Of a stretch of DNA of 64,000 nt, positions 23,310-31,785 are shown piece after piece; the first letter of the stretch is position 1; the number at the start of each line of letters is the position of its first letter. The position numbers and the translations under genes were made by a program. Source of the stretch: Fusicatenibacter saccharivorans. GTDB taxonomy: Bacteria; Bacillota; Clostridia; Lachnospirales; Lachnospiraceae. Where the stretch lies: positions 400,486 to 464,485 of the forward strand of contig NZ_JAQEGR010000001.1 of the NCBI RefSeq assembly GCF_027667425.1, given 5' to 3'. A model generated the notes under the pieces. That model was not told the DNA's origin. It saw only the letters and a program-made list of their open reading frames with translations, and did not search any database.

Positions 23310-23486
23310 ATGACGCAAGCTGTCACTTATGAACGAGAAACAAAGTCTGTCGCATTTCAAGGGAAGATCATTGTGCTGGAAAGCCTCACGCCGGTACTTT
23401 CCCCGAAGGAGAAAGCACAGCGCAAAAAAGAAATTGAGCGTTGTCTTTACGAGGTGTTCAGCAAATATGGGGACAGATTTCCCTAA
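23310..23486 (+). CDS. Small protein ahead of the recombinase
   Basis: 58 residues, ATG 23310 after AAAGGAGG. VAFQGKIIVLESLTPVLSP and then KKEIERCLYEVFSKYG. Its last codons are part of the conserved 42-bp box. Small proteins at this position accompany large serine recombinases in CTns, and could be a recombination directionality factor, but only location supports that. Confidence 0.6.
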   Translation: MTQAVTYERETKSVAFQGKIIVLESLTPVLSPKEKAQRKKEIERCLYEVFSKYGDRFP

Positions 23487-23527
23487 TCATTCGCAACATT
23501 GTTGTCCGGGGCTGCTGATGGTATAAT
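23470..23527 (+). promoter_or_regulatory. Conserved box plus promoter of the recombinase
   Basis: Second copy of the box at 14974: outer arms GGGACA / TGTCC, inner CTAATCATTCGCAACATT, then after 21 nt -10 TATAAT (23522-23527). The -35 is probably TTGTTG (23499-23504, 17-nt spacer), inside the box, so a bound protein would block or recruit polymerase. Confidence 0.7.
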
Positions 23528-23575
23528 ATAGTTGTAAGGTTGGTAGCTCCATTCCAACAAGGAAAGGAGCCCAAT

Positions 23576-25084
23576 ATGGAATTTATCAGAGAAGATTGTA
23601 TTTACGCAAGACAGTCAGTAGACCGCAAGGACAGTATCAGCATTGAAAGTCAGATCGACTTTTGCAAGTATGAATTGAAAGGTGGTAGCTGCCGGGTATT
23701 CAAGGACAAGGGCTATTCCGGCAAGAACACGGACAGGCCGGAGTTTCAAAAGCTGCTGGGCGAGATCCGCAAGGGAAAGGTCAGGCGGGTCATCGTGTAT
23801 AAACTGGACCGTATAAGCCGTTCTATTCTGGACTTTGCAACGATGATGGAGCTGTTTCAAGAGTACGATGTGGAGTTTGTATCCTCCACGGAAAAGTTTG
23901 ATACTTCGACCCCGATGGGCCGGGCTATGCTGAATATCTGCATTGTATTCGCCCAGCTTGAACGTGAGACAATTCAGAAGCGTGTCACAGACGCCTACTA
24001 TTCCCGGTGCCTGAAAGGCTTCCACATGAGCGGGCAGGCACCATACGGTTATCAGTTAGAGCCTACTGTGGTAGAGGGTATCCGCACAAAGAAAATGGTT
24101 GCCGACCCCATAGCCGCCGACCATGTACGGCTGATGTTTGAAATGTACGCTGAACCGGAAACCTCCTTCGGAGATATTACTCGATACTTCGAGGAACATG
24201 ACATAAAAATTTATGGCAAATCCATGTTCCGTACATTTCTTTCCCAGCTTTTAAGAAACCCTGTTTACGCACAGGCCGATTTGGAGCTGTACGAATTTTT
24301 CAAGAGCCAGGGCGCAGCGATTGTCAATGACGCTTCTGACTTTGCCGGAACAAACGGCTGCTATCTCTATCAGGGGCGGGATGTGAAGGAGGACAAAGAC
24401 AGGTGCTTAAAAGACCAGATGCTTGTTATCGCTCCCCACGAAGCACTCATTTCCTCTGACACATGGCTGAAATGTCGGAAAAAACTTATGGCAAACACCA
24501 CCTTCCAGCAGGGACGGAAACCAAAAAATACTTGGCTGGCCGGAAAAATCAAATGCGGGCATTGTGGGTATGCTCTGAAAGCCACCCATGTACCAAACAG
24601 CACCGGCTATTTCCGCTGTACCAAACGGACGGAAAACAAAGGCTGTCCGGGCTGCGGGAAAATCCGCAAAGAAGAATTTGAGCAATTCATTTTCTCGGCC
24701 ATGCAGGAAAAGTTCAAAGATTTTCAGATACTCCACGGCAGGGAGGAAAAAGTCAATCCGAAACTGACCGCCTATCAAGTGGAGCTGGCACAGGTGGAGG
24801 CAGAAATTGAAAAGCTGCTGGATACGCTGACCGGAGCCAATGCGACCTTGCTTGCCTACGCCAACAAAAAAATTGAAGAACTGGACACCCGACGCCAGAC
24901 CATTTCAAAGGCAATCGCCGAATTGAGTGTTGAAACCATATCGCCCCAGCAGATAAAGAAGTTATCCTATTATCTCGACAACTGGGACAGCATAGATTTT
25001 GACGACAAAAGAAAAGCCGCCGATGGTTTGATCTCTACGATCAAGGCCACCAGCGACCGTGTTCAGATAGAGTGGAAAATCTGA
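23576..25084 (+). CDS. Large serine recombinase (TndX/TnpX type)
   Basis: 502 residues, ATG 23576 after GGAAAGGAG. N-terminal resolvase domain with catalytic Ser14 in YARQSVDR, then KLDRISRS and the conserved helix E (MLNICIVFAQLERE); recombinase domain 160-310; zinc-ribbon CGHCG...C...C at about 320-365; C-terminal coiled coil. It excises and integrates the element through a short core without long target repeats. Being the last gene, 60 nt from the base-composition break, it fits the element's right end. Confidence 0.95.
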   Translation: MEFIREDCIYARQSVDRKDSISIESQIDFCKYELKGGSCRVFKDKGYSGKNTDRPEFQKLLGEIRKGKVRRVIVYKLDRISRSILDFATMMELFQEYDVEFVSSTEKFDTSTPMGRAMLNICIVFAQLERETIQKRVTDAYYSRCLKGFHMSGQAPYGYQLEPTVVEGIRTKKMVADPIAADHVRLMFEMYAEPETSFGDITRYFEEHDIKIYGKSMFRTFLSQLLRNPVYAQADLELYEFFKSQGAAIVNDASDFAGTNGCYLYQGRDVKEDKDRCLKDQMLVIAPHEALISSDTWLKCRKKLMANTTFQQGRKPKNTWLAGKIKCGHCGYALKATHVPNSTGYFRCTKRTENKGCPGCGKIRKEEFEQFIFSAMQEKFKDFQILHGREEKVNPKLTAYQVELAQVEAEIEKLLDTLTGANATLLAYANKKIEELDTRRQTISKAIAELSVETISPQQIKKLSYYLDNWDSIDFDDKRKAADGLISTIKATSDRVQIEWKI

Positions 25085-25146
25085 CATTTCCGCTCTATCG
25101 CCCCTCATTTCTATTTTATCTTGTTTGTACCCCTTGTACACCGATG
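25085..25146. other. Junction of element 1 with the helicase gene of element 2
   Basis: After the recombinase stop come about 58 nt without a gene; then the reading frame of a SNF2-type protein begins without its first part. GA at 25143-25144 is a candidate crossover dinucleotide. An inverted match GTAC-CCCTT-GTAC (25128-25140) sits next to it. Confidence 0.55.
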
Positions 25147-26069
25147 TTTATGTTACAGAAGGAACATTTGATGCTTATTCCTGGCAGCTGATCGAAAACA
25201 AGCAAAAATTCATCAGCCAGATCATGACAAGCAAATCGCCGGTCCGTAGCTGTGAAGATGTAGACGAATCCGCTCTATCCTATGCGGAAGTAAAGGCTCT
25301 TGCAACCGGAAATCCATATATCAAAGAAAAAATGGATCTTGACATTCAGGTATCACGTTTAAGACTGTTAAAAGCAAACTATACAAGTCAAAAATACCGG
25401 ATGGAAGATAATATTGTTCAGCATTATCCACGCCAAATCGTTATGGTGAAAGAACTAATCGAAAAACTTGAACAGGATATAGCTCTCTATGAACAAAATG
25501 CTGCCACAAGCAAAGATAAGTTCCATATGCAGGTTGGATCAGGTGTGTATGACACAAGAAAGGATGCAGGAAACGCTATCATAAAATTTTTTCAAACTGA
25601 TGCGGATGGAACTGCCAAAATCGGAACATATCTCGGATTTTCAATGAATATAGCATTCGATTCCTTTAATAGAAAATTCGTTTTGAGACTTAAGGGAGCT
25701 ATGAACCACCCTGTTGAGATTGGTCCTGATCCAGTTGGAAATATTATTCGATTGAACAATGTTTTGAAAACCATGCCGGATAAGCTTGCCGAAGCCAAAG
25801 ACAGACTTGAAACCTTAACTAATCAATTAGAATCAGCGAAAATAGAAGTAACGAAACCATTCCAACAGGAAGAAGAACTCGCTGAAAAGCTAAAGCGACT
25901 GGCAGAACTGAATGCGCTCCTGAACATGGATGAGAAAGGAACAGATGCTCTTATACTGGAAGATGATGAACAACCTGCAATAGTAAACTCCGACATGGCA
26001 GTTACGCCAATCACATCCGTGAAAACAAAACCAATGCTAAAGAAAAAAGTGGTTGGACTATGCTTATAA
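25143..26069 (+). pseudogene. SNF2-type helicase of a conjugative element, C-terminal fragment
   Basis: About 309 residues. The first visible residues DVYVTEGTFDAYSWQ are the end of a SNF2/DEAD helicase C-terminal domain (the YVTEGTFDAY motif), followed by the long helical tail of the giant methylase-helicase proteins (often above 2000 residues) of Clostridia ICEs. The upstream bulk is missing and a foreign recombinase gene stands in its place, so element 1 has interrupted it. A TTG at 25125 gives an apparent start but lies in element 1 DNA. The 5' part should be beyond the left end of element 1. Confidence 0.8.
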
Positions 26070-26088
26070 GAAAATGGGGAGGATTTCA

Positions 26089-26352
26089 ATGGAAATAACA
26101 GAAATAGAATGCAAAATCCTACGGATAAAAGCCGGAGCTATTTTAATTCTTGGGATGCAGCTAGGAAGTGAGCTGCAGCTTGATACGGAAGAAAAACGAG
26201 AGGATGTTCTGATGCAACTGGTGGCTATGCAGCGGCTTGTCGAAAAAGCCGAATATTCCCCAGATCTTGCATTTGAATATTTCGGTTATTCGGAACAAAA
26301 ACGGCAGCTTTACAAGAAGGTTGTTGACTACATGATTGATGTTTCGAAATAA
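26089..26352 (+). CDS. Small hypothetical protein
   Basis: 87 residues, ATG 26089 after GGGGAGG. Mostly helical; LRIKAGAILILGMQLGSEL near the N-terminus and FEYFGYSEQKRQLYKKVVDY near the C-terminus. It follows the helicase fragment by 19 nt and was presumably cotranscribed with it. No family recognised. Confidence 0.6.
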   Translation: MEITEIECKILRIKAGAILILGMQLGSELQLDTEEKREDVLMQLVAMQRLVEKAEYSPDLAFEYFGYSEQKRQLYKKVVDYMIDVSK

Positions 26353-26373
26353 AAAAGGTGTTAAAAAGAAAAA

Positions 26374-26417
26374 AAGGTCGCTAAGGGAAATTTCATCTTT
26401 CTCTTACGACATTTTTT
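26374..26417 (+). terminator. Rho-independent terminator
   Basis: Imperfect stem GTCGCTAAGGGAAA / TTTCTCTTACGAC followed by six T, just ahead of the next gene's ribosome binding site. Confidence 0.65.
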
Positions 26418-26430
26418 GTTGGAGGCATTT

Positions 26431-27414
26431 ATGAGTAAAAGAAAATTTTCAAAAAAAGAGGTTGCCATAAGCATAGCGGCGGCCGCTCTTGCAATAGCAA
26501 CGGTTGGAGGCGCGGTCGCTATCCATAAAGATTCCAGCAACTCAAATACTGGACATTCTATTACCGTGGAGCAATCAGACTACAGTAAAAAAAAGGAAGA
26601 GGCAATCCAGCAGATTCAGGATGCCGTAAAAGACTTATCGGATGACCAGCAATCCGAAATTGACTCTTATATCAAACAGAATATTGAAAACATCCAAAAA
26701 GCTGAGTCTGAACGTACCATAGAAAGCACGCTGCAGGAAACACTCGATTACATAGACCAAAGAAGTTTGAGTGAAAAAGAAGAGCAACGAAAAGAAACAC
26801 AGACAACGGAAACATCTTCTTCCAGTGAAAGGGAGGTTACTTCTTCCTCTGTATCAGAAGAAGATAAATACCATATCCTTGGGGAAGATTATATTTATGA
26901 AAATAACGACTATCTTCCAGTTATCAATCAAAGTAACTGGATCTATATGTCTGATGAAGAGAAAGACGATTGGCTGAAGAAATGCACACCGGTAAAAGAA
27001 GATTCCGCCCACTCTATCACAGCCATATGTACAGACGCTTATGGTTACAATAAAAGCTGGTTTCTTCCCTGCAGACTGCATAAATGGATCACGGAAAACA
27101 ATATCACAGCAACGGAAGGTGAATATCTGGCCTATGGAACCTATAAACCAAGTAAGGAAACATTCTATCTCGTACTGAATGACAGTAACCGAACCGTAAC
27201 TCTGGTTACATACAACAAAAATTCCCAGGACTTTTCCTTTGAATTTGCCGGCATGACAGAGAGTGAGGTACTGGAAATGAAGAAAATGGATGCAAATACA
27301 TCAGACACCACAGGGCACCAGGAAGATTCCAATAATACTTCTGATGCCGGTGATGCACCACTTTCTGAATCTGCCTTAAATGAAATGGAGAAAAATGCAG
27401 AACAAAATCAATAA
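26431..27414 (+). CDS. Secreted or membrane-anchored hypothetical protein
   Basis: 327 residues, ATG 26431 after TTGGAGG. N-terminal hydrophobic segment (residues 11-32, after the basic MSKRKFSKKE) acts as signal anchor. Then a Ser/Glu/Lys-rich helical stalk (40-150) and a globular domain (about 150-270) containing NQSNWIYMSDEEKDDWLKK and AYGYNKSWFLPC. Acidic, low-complexity tail. Probably exposed on the cell surface, perhaps entry exclusion or adhesion; no family recognised. Confidence 0.65.
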   Translation: MSKRKFSKKEVAISIAAAALAIATVGGAVAIHKDSSNSNTGHSITVEQSDYSKKKEEAIQQIQDAVKDLSDDQQSEIDSYIKQNIENIQKAESERTIESTLQETLDYIDQRSLSEKEEQRKETQTTETSSSSEREVTSSSVSEEDKYHILGEDYIYENNDYLPVINQSNWIYMSDEEKDDWLKKCTPVKEDSAHSITAICTDAYGYNKSWFLPCRLHKWITENNITATEGEYLAYGTYKPSKETFYLVLNDSNRTVTLVTYNKNSQDFSFEFAGMTESEVLEMKKMDANTSDTTGHQEDSNNTSDAGDAPLSESALNEMEKNAEQNQ

Positions 27415-27688
27415 AATCAAACATACCGGCGTATATGTTCTGGTTGTAGATGATTACTTATACAAAACCGGAGACATATTTGGCGAGTGGATTTTTCTTC
27501 CCATGGATTCACCGGCAATCTCAAAATATGATGATACTTACGTTATTATTAAGTATGATTTAAGTGACATTACAAATCAGACACAGAAAAACTGGATTCA
27601 AAAGCAAATCGAGCAAAATAAACATAATATTTCGCGCCTCAATAACATCTTAATAGCGTATATGGAGAACGAAAACTGGAATTCATAG
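27395..27688 (+). CDS. Small hypothetical protein overlapping the previous gene
   Basis: 97 residues from ATG 27395 (ATG 27380 also in frame), with GGAG 5 nt upstream inside the end of the previous gene, so translation is coupled. Sequence HTGVYVLVVDDYLYKTGDIF and later KNWIQKQIEQNKHNISRLNN. Looks like a small beta-rich domain with a helical end. Function unknown. Confidence 0.55.
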   Translation: MQNKINKIKHTGVYVLVVDDYLYKTGDIFGEWIFLPMDSPAISKYDDTYVIIKYDLSDITNQTQKNWIQKQIEQNKHNISRLNNILIAYMENENWNS

Positions 27689-27726
27689 TCTCCAAGGAAA
27701 ACTGATACTTATAAATTTTCCGAAAA

Positions 27727-27756
27727 AGGTAGCCTAATTTTGAGGCTGCCTTTTTT
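27727..27756 (+). terminator. Rho-independent terminator
   Basis: GGTAGCCT pairs with AGGCTGCC, followed by six T. It closes the surface-protein unit. Confidence 0.85.
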
Positions 27757-27790
27757 GAACCACAAATCAAAAAAAGGAAGAATTAAAAAC

Positions 27791-28744
27791 ATGAAAATAC
27801 AACGAGATGGGAAAGAATATACCTTGACGGCCGAAGAAGTTATGGAAGCCCACGAAGAATTTGTTACCAGTTTTATGGTTGCCGAATTGGAAAATTCATA
27901 TGATGTACCACATAAATATTCGAAAGATCTCGCAAAAGAGGCATATGATATGTATGCTGACAGCAGTATTTATTCCGAATATGATTGCATCGAACGTGTT
28001 GCAAAGGACTATCAGGATCGCTGTAAAGAACCTACTGTTACAATAACTTGGTCAGAGTGTAACGATTTTGAAGATGGCGAGGTTATTCCGATCGCAGAAG
28101 CAAATAAAAGGTTTGAATTAATTGATGCCGATATTCGAGAACAATATGGCGGCCACTATTATGAAAAGACAAAATTCCTGTTGAATTATAATATGGGGAA
28201 AGAAAATTTTTCCTATGAAGGCCGCCAGGATTTCGGTGATTATGAGGGTTCCTTGATCGATCACCTTCATAATATGGCACTTATGTATGCATATGATTCT
28301 GAGTATTATGATTCGGTGGCATCCAGTAATACACCGGAACTTGCAGAGAAAATCCGTACCAATGGACTGTTTCTTTTAAATAAGCTGGTGCTGTATTTGA
28401 GAGCACATGAAGAAATTTCCGATAAATCAGTAACAGTGCATGTTCTGTTTGACAAGCCATCTGTAGAGATAGAATCATGGAAGGAAAAATACTTGATAGA
28501 TTTCGATAACTATGTATCCGACTGCAGATACTGCCTTAATTCTGGTTTGAATTTACCCGATGAACCGATGTTAAAAGATTACGATCCAGCTTTAATTGCA
28601 GAAAGGCAAAAAATAGAGGAAGAACTTAAGCAGGAAGCTGCTGCTGCGGGAATGACGGTAGAGGAATATGCTGCAAATGATTTTATTTCTCCAAAGCAGC
28701 AAACAACGAATAAGAAAGCCACAAAAAAACAGCCAACCCTTTAA
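27791..28744 (+). CDS. Element-specific protein with CLNSG module and basic tail
   Basis: 317 residues, ATG 27791 after AAGGAAG. N-terminal 70 residues helical (VMEAHEEFVTSFMVAELENS); middle LPD-like part; C-terminal module WKEKYLIDFDNYVSDCRYCL and NSGLNLPDEP at about 236-265, which is repeated in the next gene and, more loosely, in the gene at 30206. The very end is NKKATKKQPTL, one of the lysine-rich tails of this element. Function unknown. Confidence 0.65.
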   Translation: MKIQRDGKEYTLTAEEVMEAHEEFVTSFMVAELENSYDVPHKYSKDLAKEAYDMYADSSIYSEYDCIERVAKDYQDRCKEPTVTITWSECNDFEDGEVIPIAEANKRFELIDADIREQYGGHYYEKTKFLLNYNMGKENFSYEGRQDFGDYEGSLIDHLHNMALMYAYDSEYYDSVASSNTPELAEKIRTNGLFLLNKLVLYLRAHEEISDKSVTVHVLFDKPSVEIESWKEKYLIDFDNYVSDCRYCLNSGLNLPDEPMLKDYDPALIAERQKIEEELKQEAAAAGMTVEEYAANDFISPKQQTTNKKATKKQPTL

Positions 28745-28835
28745 CCTATGTTCAGCAATCTATCCCCGGCTTCTTGCATATACCTAATTTTCTGTTATTA
28801 TAAAAGTGAGAAAAAATGAAAGAGGCGAAAGAAAT

Positions 28836-29330
28836 ATGAAATTTGATATTAATGCATTAATTCAAAAACAAAAAAGACCAATCAAAGATAAAAAACAGCT
28901 TTCTGCTGAACTGAAAAAAACTATTGAGCAAGAAGAAGATCCTCGGATTCAAAAACATAAAATTAATGCCTTGAAAAAGGGTTATACTCCAGAAGAAGCG
29001 GAGAAAATTGCTAGTATTTGCCGATCATACTATAAGTCTATTGACAAAATGCAAGCGGAACTTTCTGAGAAATCCATGAAAATTCACGAGATTTTTAACG
29101 AGCAATCTGTAAAGAAAGGATCATGGCAGCAAAAATACTTGACAGATTTTGATAAATATGTATCCAAATGTAGATACTGCCTTAATTCTGGTTTAGATTT
29201 GCCTGATGAGCCGCTATTTACAGATTATGTTCCGGATTTAATTCCTGTAGAGGAAGAACTTAATCAGGAATCTGCTGCCGCAGGAATGACGTTAGAAGAA
29301 TATATCAAAAAAGAATATCTTTTCAAATAA
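28836..29330 (+). CDS. Mosaic paralogue of the flanking genes
   Basis: 164 residues from ATG 28836. The first 70 residues (EQEEDPRIQKHKINALKKGY) match the gene at 29443; residues 95-130 (WQQKYLTDFDKYVSKCRYCL) match the end of the gene at 27791. The gene is thus a fusion of the two neighbour domains or the ancestor of both. AT-rich, short spacer upstream with a weak GAAAGAAAT ribosome binding site. Confidence 0.65.
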   Translation: MKFDINALIQKQKRPIKDKKQLSAELKKTIEQEEDPRIQKHKINALKKGYTPEEAEKIASICRSYYKSIDKMQAELSEKSMKIHEIFNEQSVKKGSWQQKYLTDFDKYVSKCRYCLNSGLDLPDEPLFTDYVPDLIPVEEELNQESAAAGMTLEEYIKKEYLFK

Positions 29331-29396
29331 TATTTTCAAAAGGCAAAAAACAGTAAACAAGCATACAAAATGTTCCCAAAAACGCCCAATCATTTA

Positions 29397-29419
29397 AGAC
29401 TGCTAAGCAGTCTTTTTTA
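29397..29419 (+). terminator. Rho-independent terminator
   Basis: AGACTGCT/AGCAGTCT hairpin followed by six T, between the two paralogues. Confidence 0.9.
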
Positions 29420-29442
29420 TTACAAAAAAGGAGAAAGAAACT

Positions 29443-29919
29443 ATGGATATAGATACATTAATTGAGCGACAAGAAGTACTGGTTGAAAATCAAAAACAGC
29501 TTTTATCTGCGATGGTGTCTACACTTGACCTAATGAAAGCAGAAAAATTACGTCAAGAAATAGATCAGGAAATAGCATTTGATGAACCAAATAAGACTGT
29601 TGAGCAAGAAGAAGATCCTCGGGTCCAAAAGCATAAAATTATTGCCTTGAAAAATGGTTATACCCCGGAAGACGTGGAAGAAGTTGCGAGTATTTACCGA
29701 TCATACTATGAATCTCTTGATGAAATCGAGGCAGATCTCGCTGCAGAAGGTAAGCCAAGTAATGGATCTGACTATGAATTACGAGCTGAAAATGTACGTG
29801 CGCTTCGCGATCAGGACTTATCATATATTGACCACAAATATGAAGAGCAGCGCAAACAGAAGTCACGTCCTACGCAGCATCCACTGAAACGTCCCAAAAA
29901 AACGATGAGTAAAATTTGA
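29443..29919 (+). CDS. Paralogue with EQEEDPR module
   Basis: 158 residues, ATG 29443 after AAAAGGAG. Residues 50-95 (EQEEDPRVQKHKIIALKNGY, then SIYRSYYESLDEIEADL) are shared with the gene at 28836. The end is strongly basic (LKRPKKTMSKI), like other tails of this element. Function unknown; probably small helical adaptor. Confidence 0.6.
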   Translation: MDIDTLIERQEVLVENQKQLLSAMVSTLDLMKAEKLRQEIDQEIAFDEPNKTVEQEEDPRVQKHKIIALKNGYTPEDVEEVASIYRSYYESLDEIEADLAAEGKPSNGSDYELRAENVRALRDQDLSYIDHKYEEQRKQKSRPTQHPLKRPKKTMSKI

Positions 29920-29941
29920 CTTGTAGAAAAGAGGAAACCAT

Positions 29942-30187
29942 ATGTCAGAGTCACTGGGCCCCCGGAAAAAGGATTGGGATTTTTCATCCACATTAAAAAC
30001 TCTTCTGGATCGTCATACTCTCGAACTTTCCAACGAAGAATTAGAGGAAATCAATCTATACCTTTTAAATCAAAGAGAACACGCGATCACTTTATACTCT
30101 CAGCAATTATATGGAATGAAACGTACAGCCAATCGTTTATCCAACACTTCAACATCCTTTCAGGATCAGTTACAACACATGAACTAA
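29942..30187 (+). CDS. Small protein consisting of the shared KDWD module
   Basis: 81 residues, ATG 29942. RKKDWDFSSTLKTLLDRHTL followed by ELSNEELEEINLYLL: the same module as at the N-terminus of the next protein and the C-terminus of the element's coupling protein. As a stand-alone copy it may compete with or bridge the two. No known family. Confidence 0.6.
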   Translation: MSESLGPRKKDWDFSSTLKTLLDRHTLELSNEELEEINLYLLNQREHAITLYSQQLYGMKRTANRLSNTSTSFQDQLQHMN

Positions 30188-30205
30188 AAAGAAAGAAGGG
30201 TTCTT

Positions 30206-31771
30206 ATGTCACAAGAAATTGAAAATAATTTTGAAGAACGAAAGAAAGACTGGGACTTGACCGGGCTTTTGGACGATGTTATTCGAAGGTACATATATCA
30301 ACTGACTAATGATGAGCTTAATGAAATCAACTTGGAAAAAGCTTCTGGAATGCCAGATGAAGAGATTAAAAATGGAATCAAACTCCCTTTGGCTACTATG
30401 CAGCAACGCCGTGAAACATGGGGTTCTCAAAGTAAATTAGATGTACAAGAGCCTATGATTTTTATATTGCAAAGTACAGTAGAAAAGTTGTCCGTCGGAG
30501 ACAAAATCCCATTATCAGACGCAGATAGCTTTTTGATTCACCAAGAATCCGGTGTTCTTAATTATGAACTTCATTATTTGATGAATGGTACGCCGCAGGA
30601 GTATAATGCATTCCTTGATCTTTCTAAAGTTAAAGTGGCCGACACGTTAATGGATGGCGTTACGCACAGCACTCCACCTGCTTTATCGGATTACCTTGAG
30701 CGGCATCAACAATTAAACGATACAGAACTTGGAGCCAAACGATTGCAGAAGTTAAATTGTGATTCAAAAAATGTATCTTATGCAAATGCTCTACTTTCCT
30801 ATGTAAGAGAAGCAAGGGAATGTTTAAATTCTGGAAAACAACTTCCACAGCGGCCAACCAGAAGTTCTATTACTCTTGAAAAGCCAAACGAAGAAGTTGC
30901 AGTTCCGCTTTCCGAACAAACTCCAGAAGAAACTGCTGTCCTTGATCTTAATTCTGCACCTGAAATTAGTATCCCTTCATCCAACAATGAAGAAGTTATG
31001 CAGCATCAAAACACCACTCCGGAAAGTCCGGAGGCAGAACATCAACAAGCAAAAATGGAAAATCTTATGGATATATCTCTTCCATTGGTTGATCAGGAAC
31101 CATTTCAAGAGATACTACAGGCTCTTCTGAAAAATGATATGTCTCAAGCAGCTAATCTGTTGCAATATCTCGGAAGTCATCTGGATAAATTACAAGAAGA
31201 GCATCAGAAAATGCAAGTAGAATTCCGGGAACTCAAAGAACAGGTAAATTCTATTGACGAAAGATTTTTTAATGATTCTGACAGTGTTGATACTGTACAG
31301 AATAATCTTGATCAGAGTGAAAAACTCATAACACTTAACAAGTCCCGCCTTGCCAATGTTGTTCTGCAGACTAAGAGTAAATTAAAAACTGCTGGAAAAA
31401 ATGCGCTTTTATCGTTTGCTGAAAAAATTCATGTTCCAAAAGCTTTGGCTTCGTTGCAAAAGGGAATGCAGCATACGCAGGATTCTCTCGATGTACTATT
31501 CCAGCGGCTGAACGATGCAAAGCAGGCCGTACAAGATGTTTCCAATAGTGTAAAAAACGTTGGCCGGGCATTGACCGGAAAAGAACTTCTTGAATATGTC
31601 CCGTGGGACCCAGAAAAGGGTAAGATTGCTTCTGTCCAGCGTAAGATTTACGCTATGGAGCGTACATTGGGTAATTTGCAGGAAAGAACAAATACATTAC
31701 TTTCTAAAATGCAACGTCCTGAGCAGAAACCCGAGAAGCAGGTAAAAAAGACAACTAAAAAGGTTATTTAA
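30206..31771 (+). CDS. Coiled-coil accessory protein (DUF6674-like)
   Basis: 521 residues. Residues 10-75 are the KDWD module (WDLTGLLDDVIRRYIYQL...). Residues 90-190 form a second domain; RECLNSGKQLPQRP at about 210-223 recalls the CLNSG module. Residues 300-500 are long coiled coil (LKNDMSQAANLLQYLGSHLD, then helix repeats), resembling DUF6674-type proteins of Clostridia ICEs. It ends KQVKKTTKKVI. It stands directly upstream of the PcfB-like and VirD4 genes and is probably part of the coupling complex. Confidence 0.65.
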   Translation: MSQEIENNFEERKKDWDLTGLLDDVIRRYIYQLTNDELNEINLEKASGMPDEEIKNGIKLPLATMQQRRETWGSQSKLDVQEPMIFILQSTVEKLSVGDKIPLSDADSFLIHQESGVLNYELHYLMNGTPQEYNAFLDLSKVKVADTLMDGVTHSTPPALSDYLERHQQLNDTELGAKRLQKLNCDSKNVSYANALLSYVREARECLNSGKQLPQRPTRSSITLEKPNEEVAVPLSEQTPEETAVLDLNSAPEISIPSSNNEEVMQHQNTTPESPEAEHQQAKMENLMDISLPLVDQEPFQEILQALLKNDMSQAANLLQYLGSHLDKLQEEHQKMQVEFRELKEQVNSIDERFFNDSDSVDTVQNNLDQSEKLITLNKSRLANVVLQTKSKLKTAGKNALLSFAEKIHVPKALASLQKGMQHTQDSLDVLFQRLNDAKQAVQDVSNSVKNVGRALTGKELLEYVPWDPEKGKIASVQRKIYAMERTLGNLQERTNTLLSKMQRPEQKPEKQVKKTTKKVI

Positions 31772-31785
31772 AGGAGGTATTAAAA

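Larger units (their letters stand above)
1..25142 (+). mobile_element. Element 1: conjugative element with large serine recombinase (left end outside window)
   Basis: Seen: a contiguous, GC-rich block of conjugation genes (coupling protein, VirB4, VirB6-like, PrgI, hydrolase, MobC, relaxase) ending in a large serine recombinase at 23576-25084, after which base composition drops sharply and a truncated helicase gene begins. Known: this gene order is the CD1107-CD1118/CTn type of Clostridia. The right end is placed near the GA at 25143-25144 because TndX/TnpX-type recombinases use a GA core; this is inference. The left end is not in the window. Confidence 0.8.

Noticed and set aside
25125..25142. 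TTG at 25125 as true start of the helicase-like protein
   Set aside because: It lies in element 1 DNA with no ribosome binding site, and the protein begins in the middle of a conserved helicase motif.
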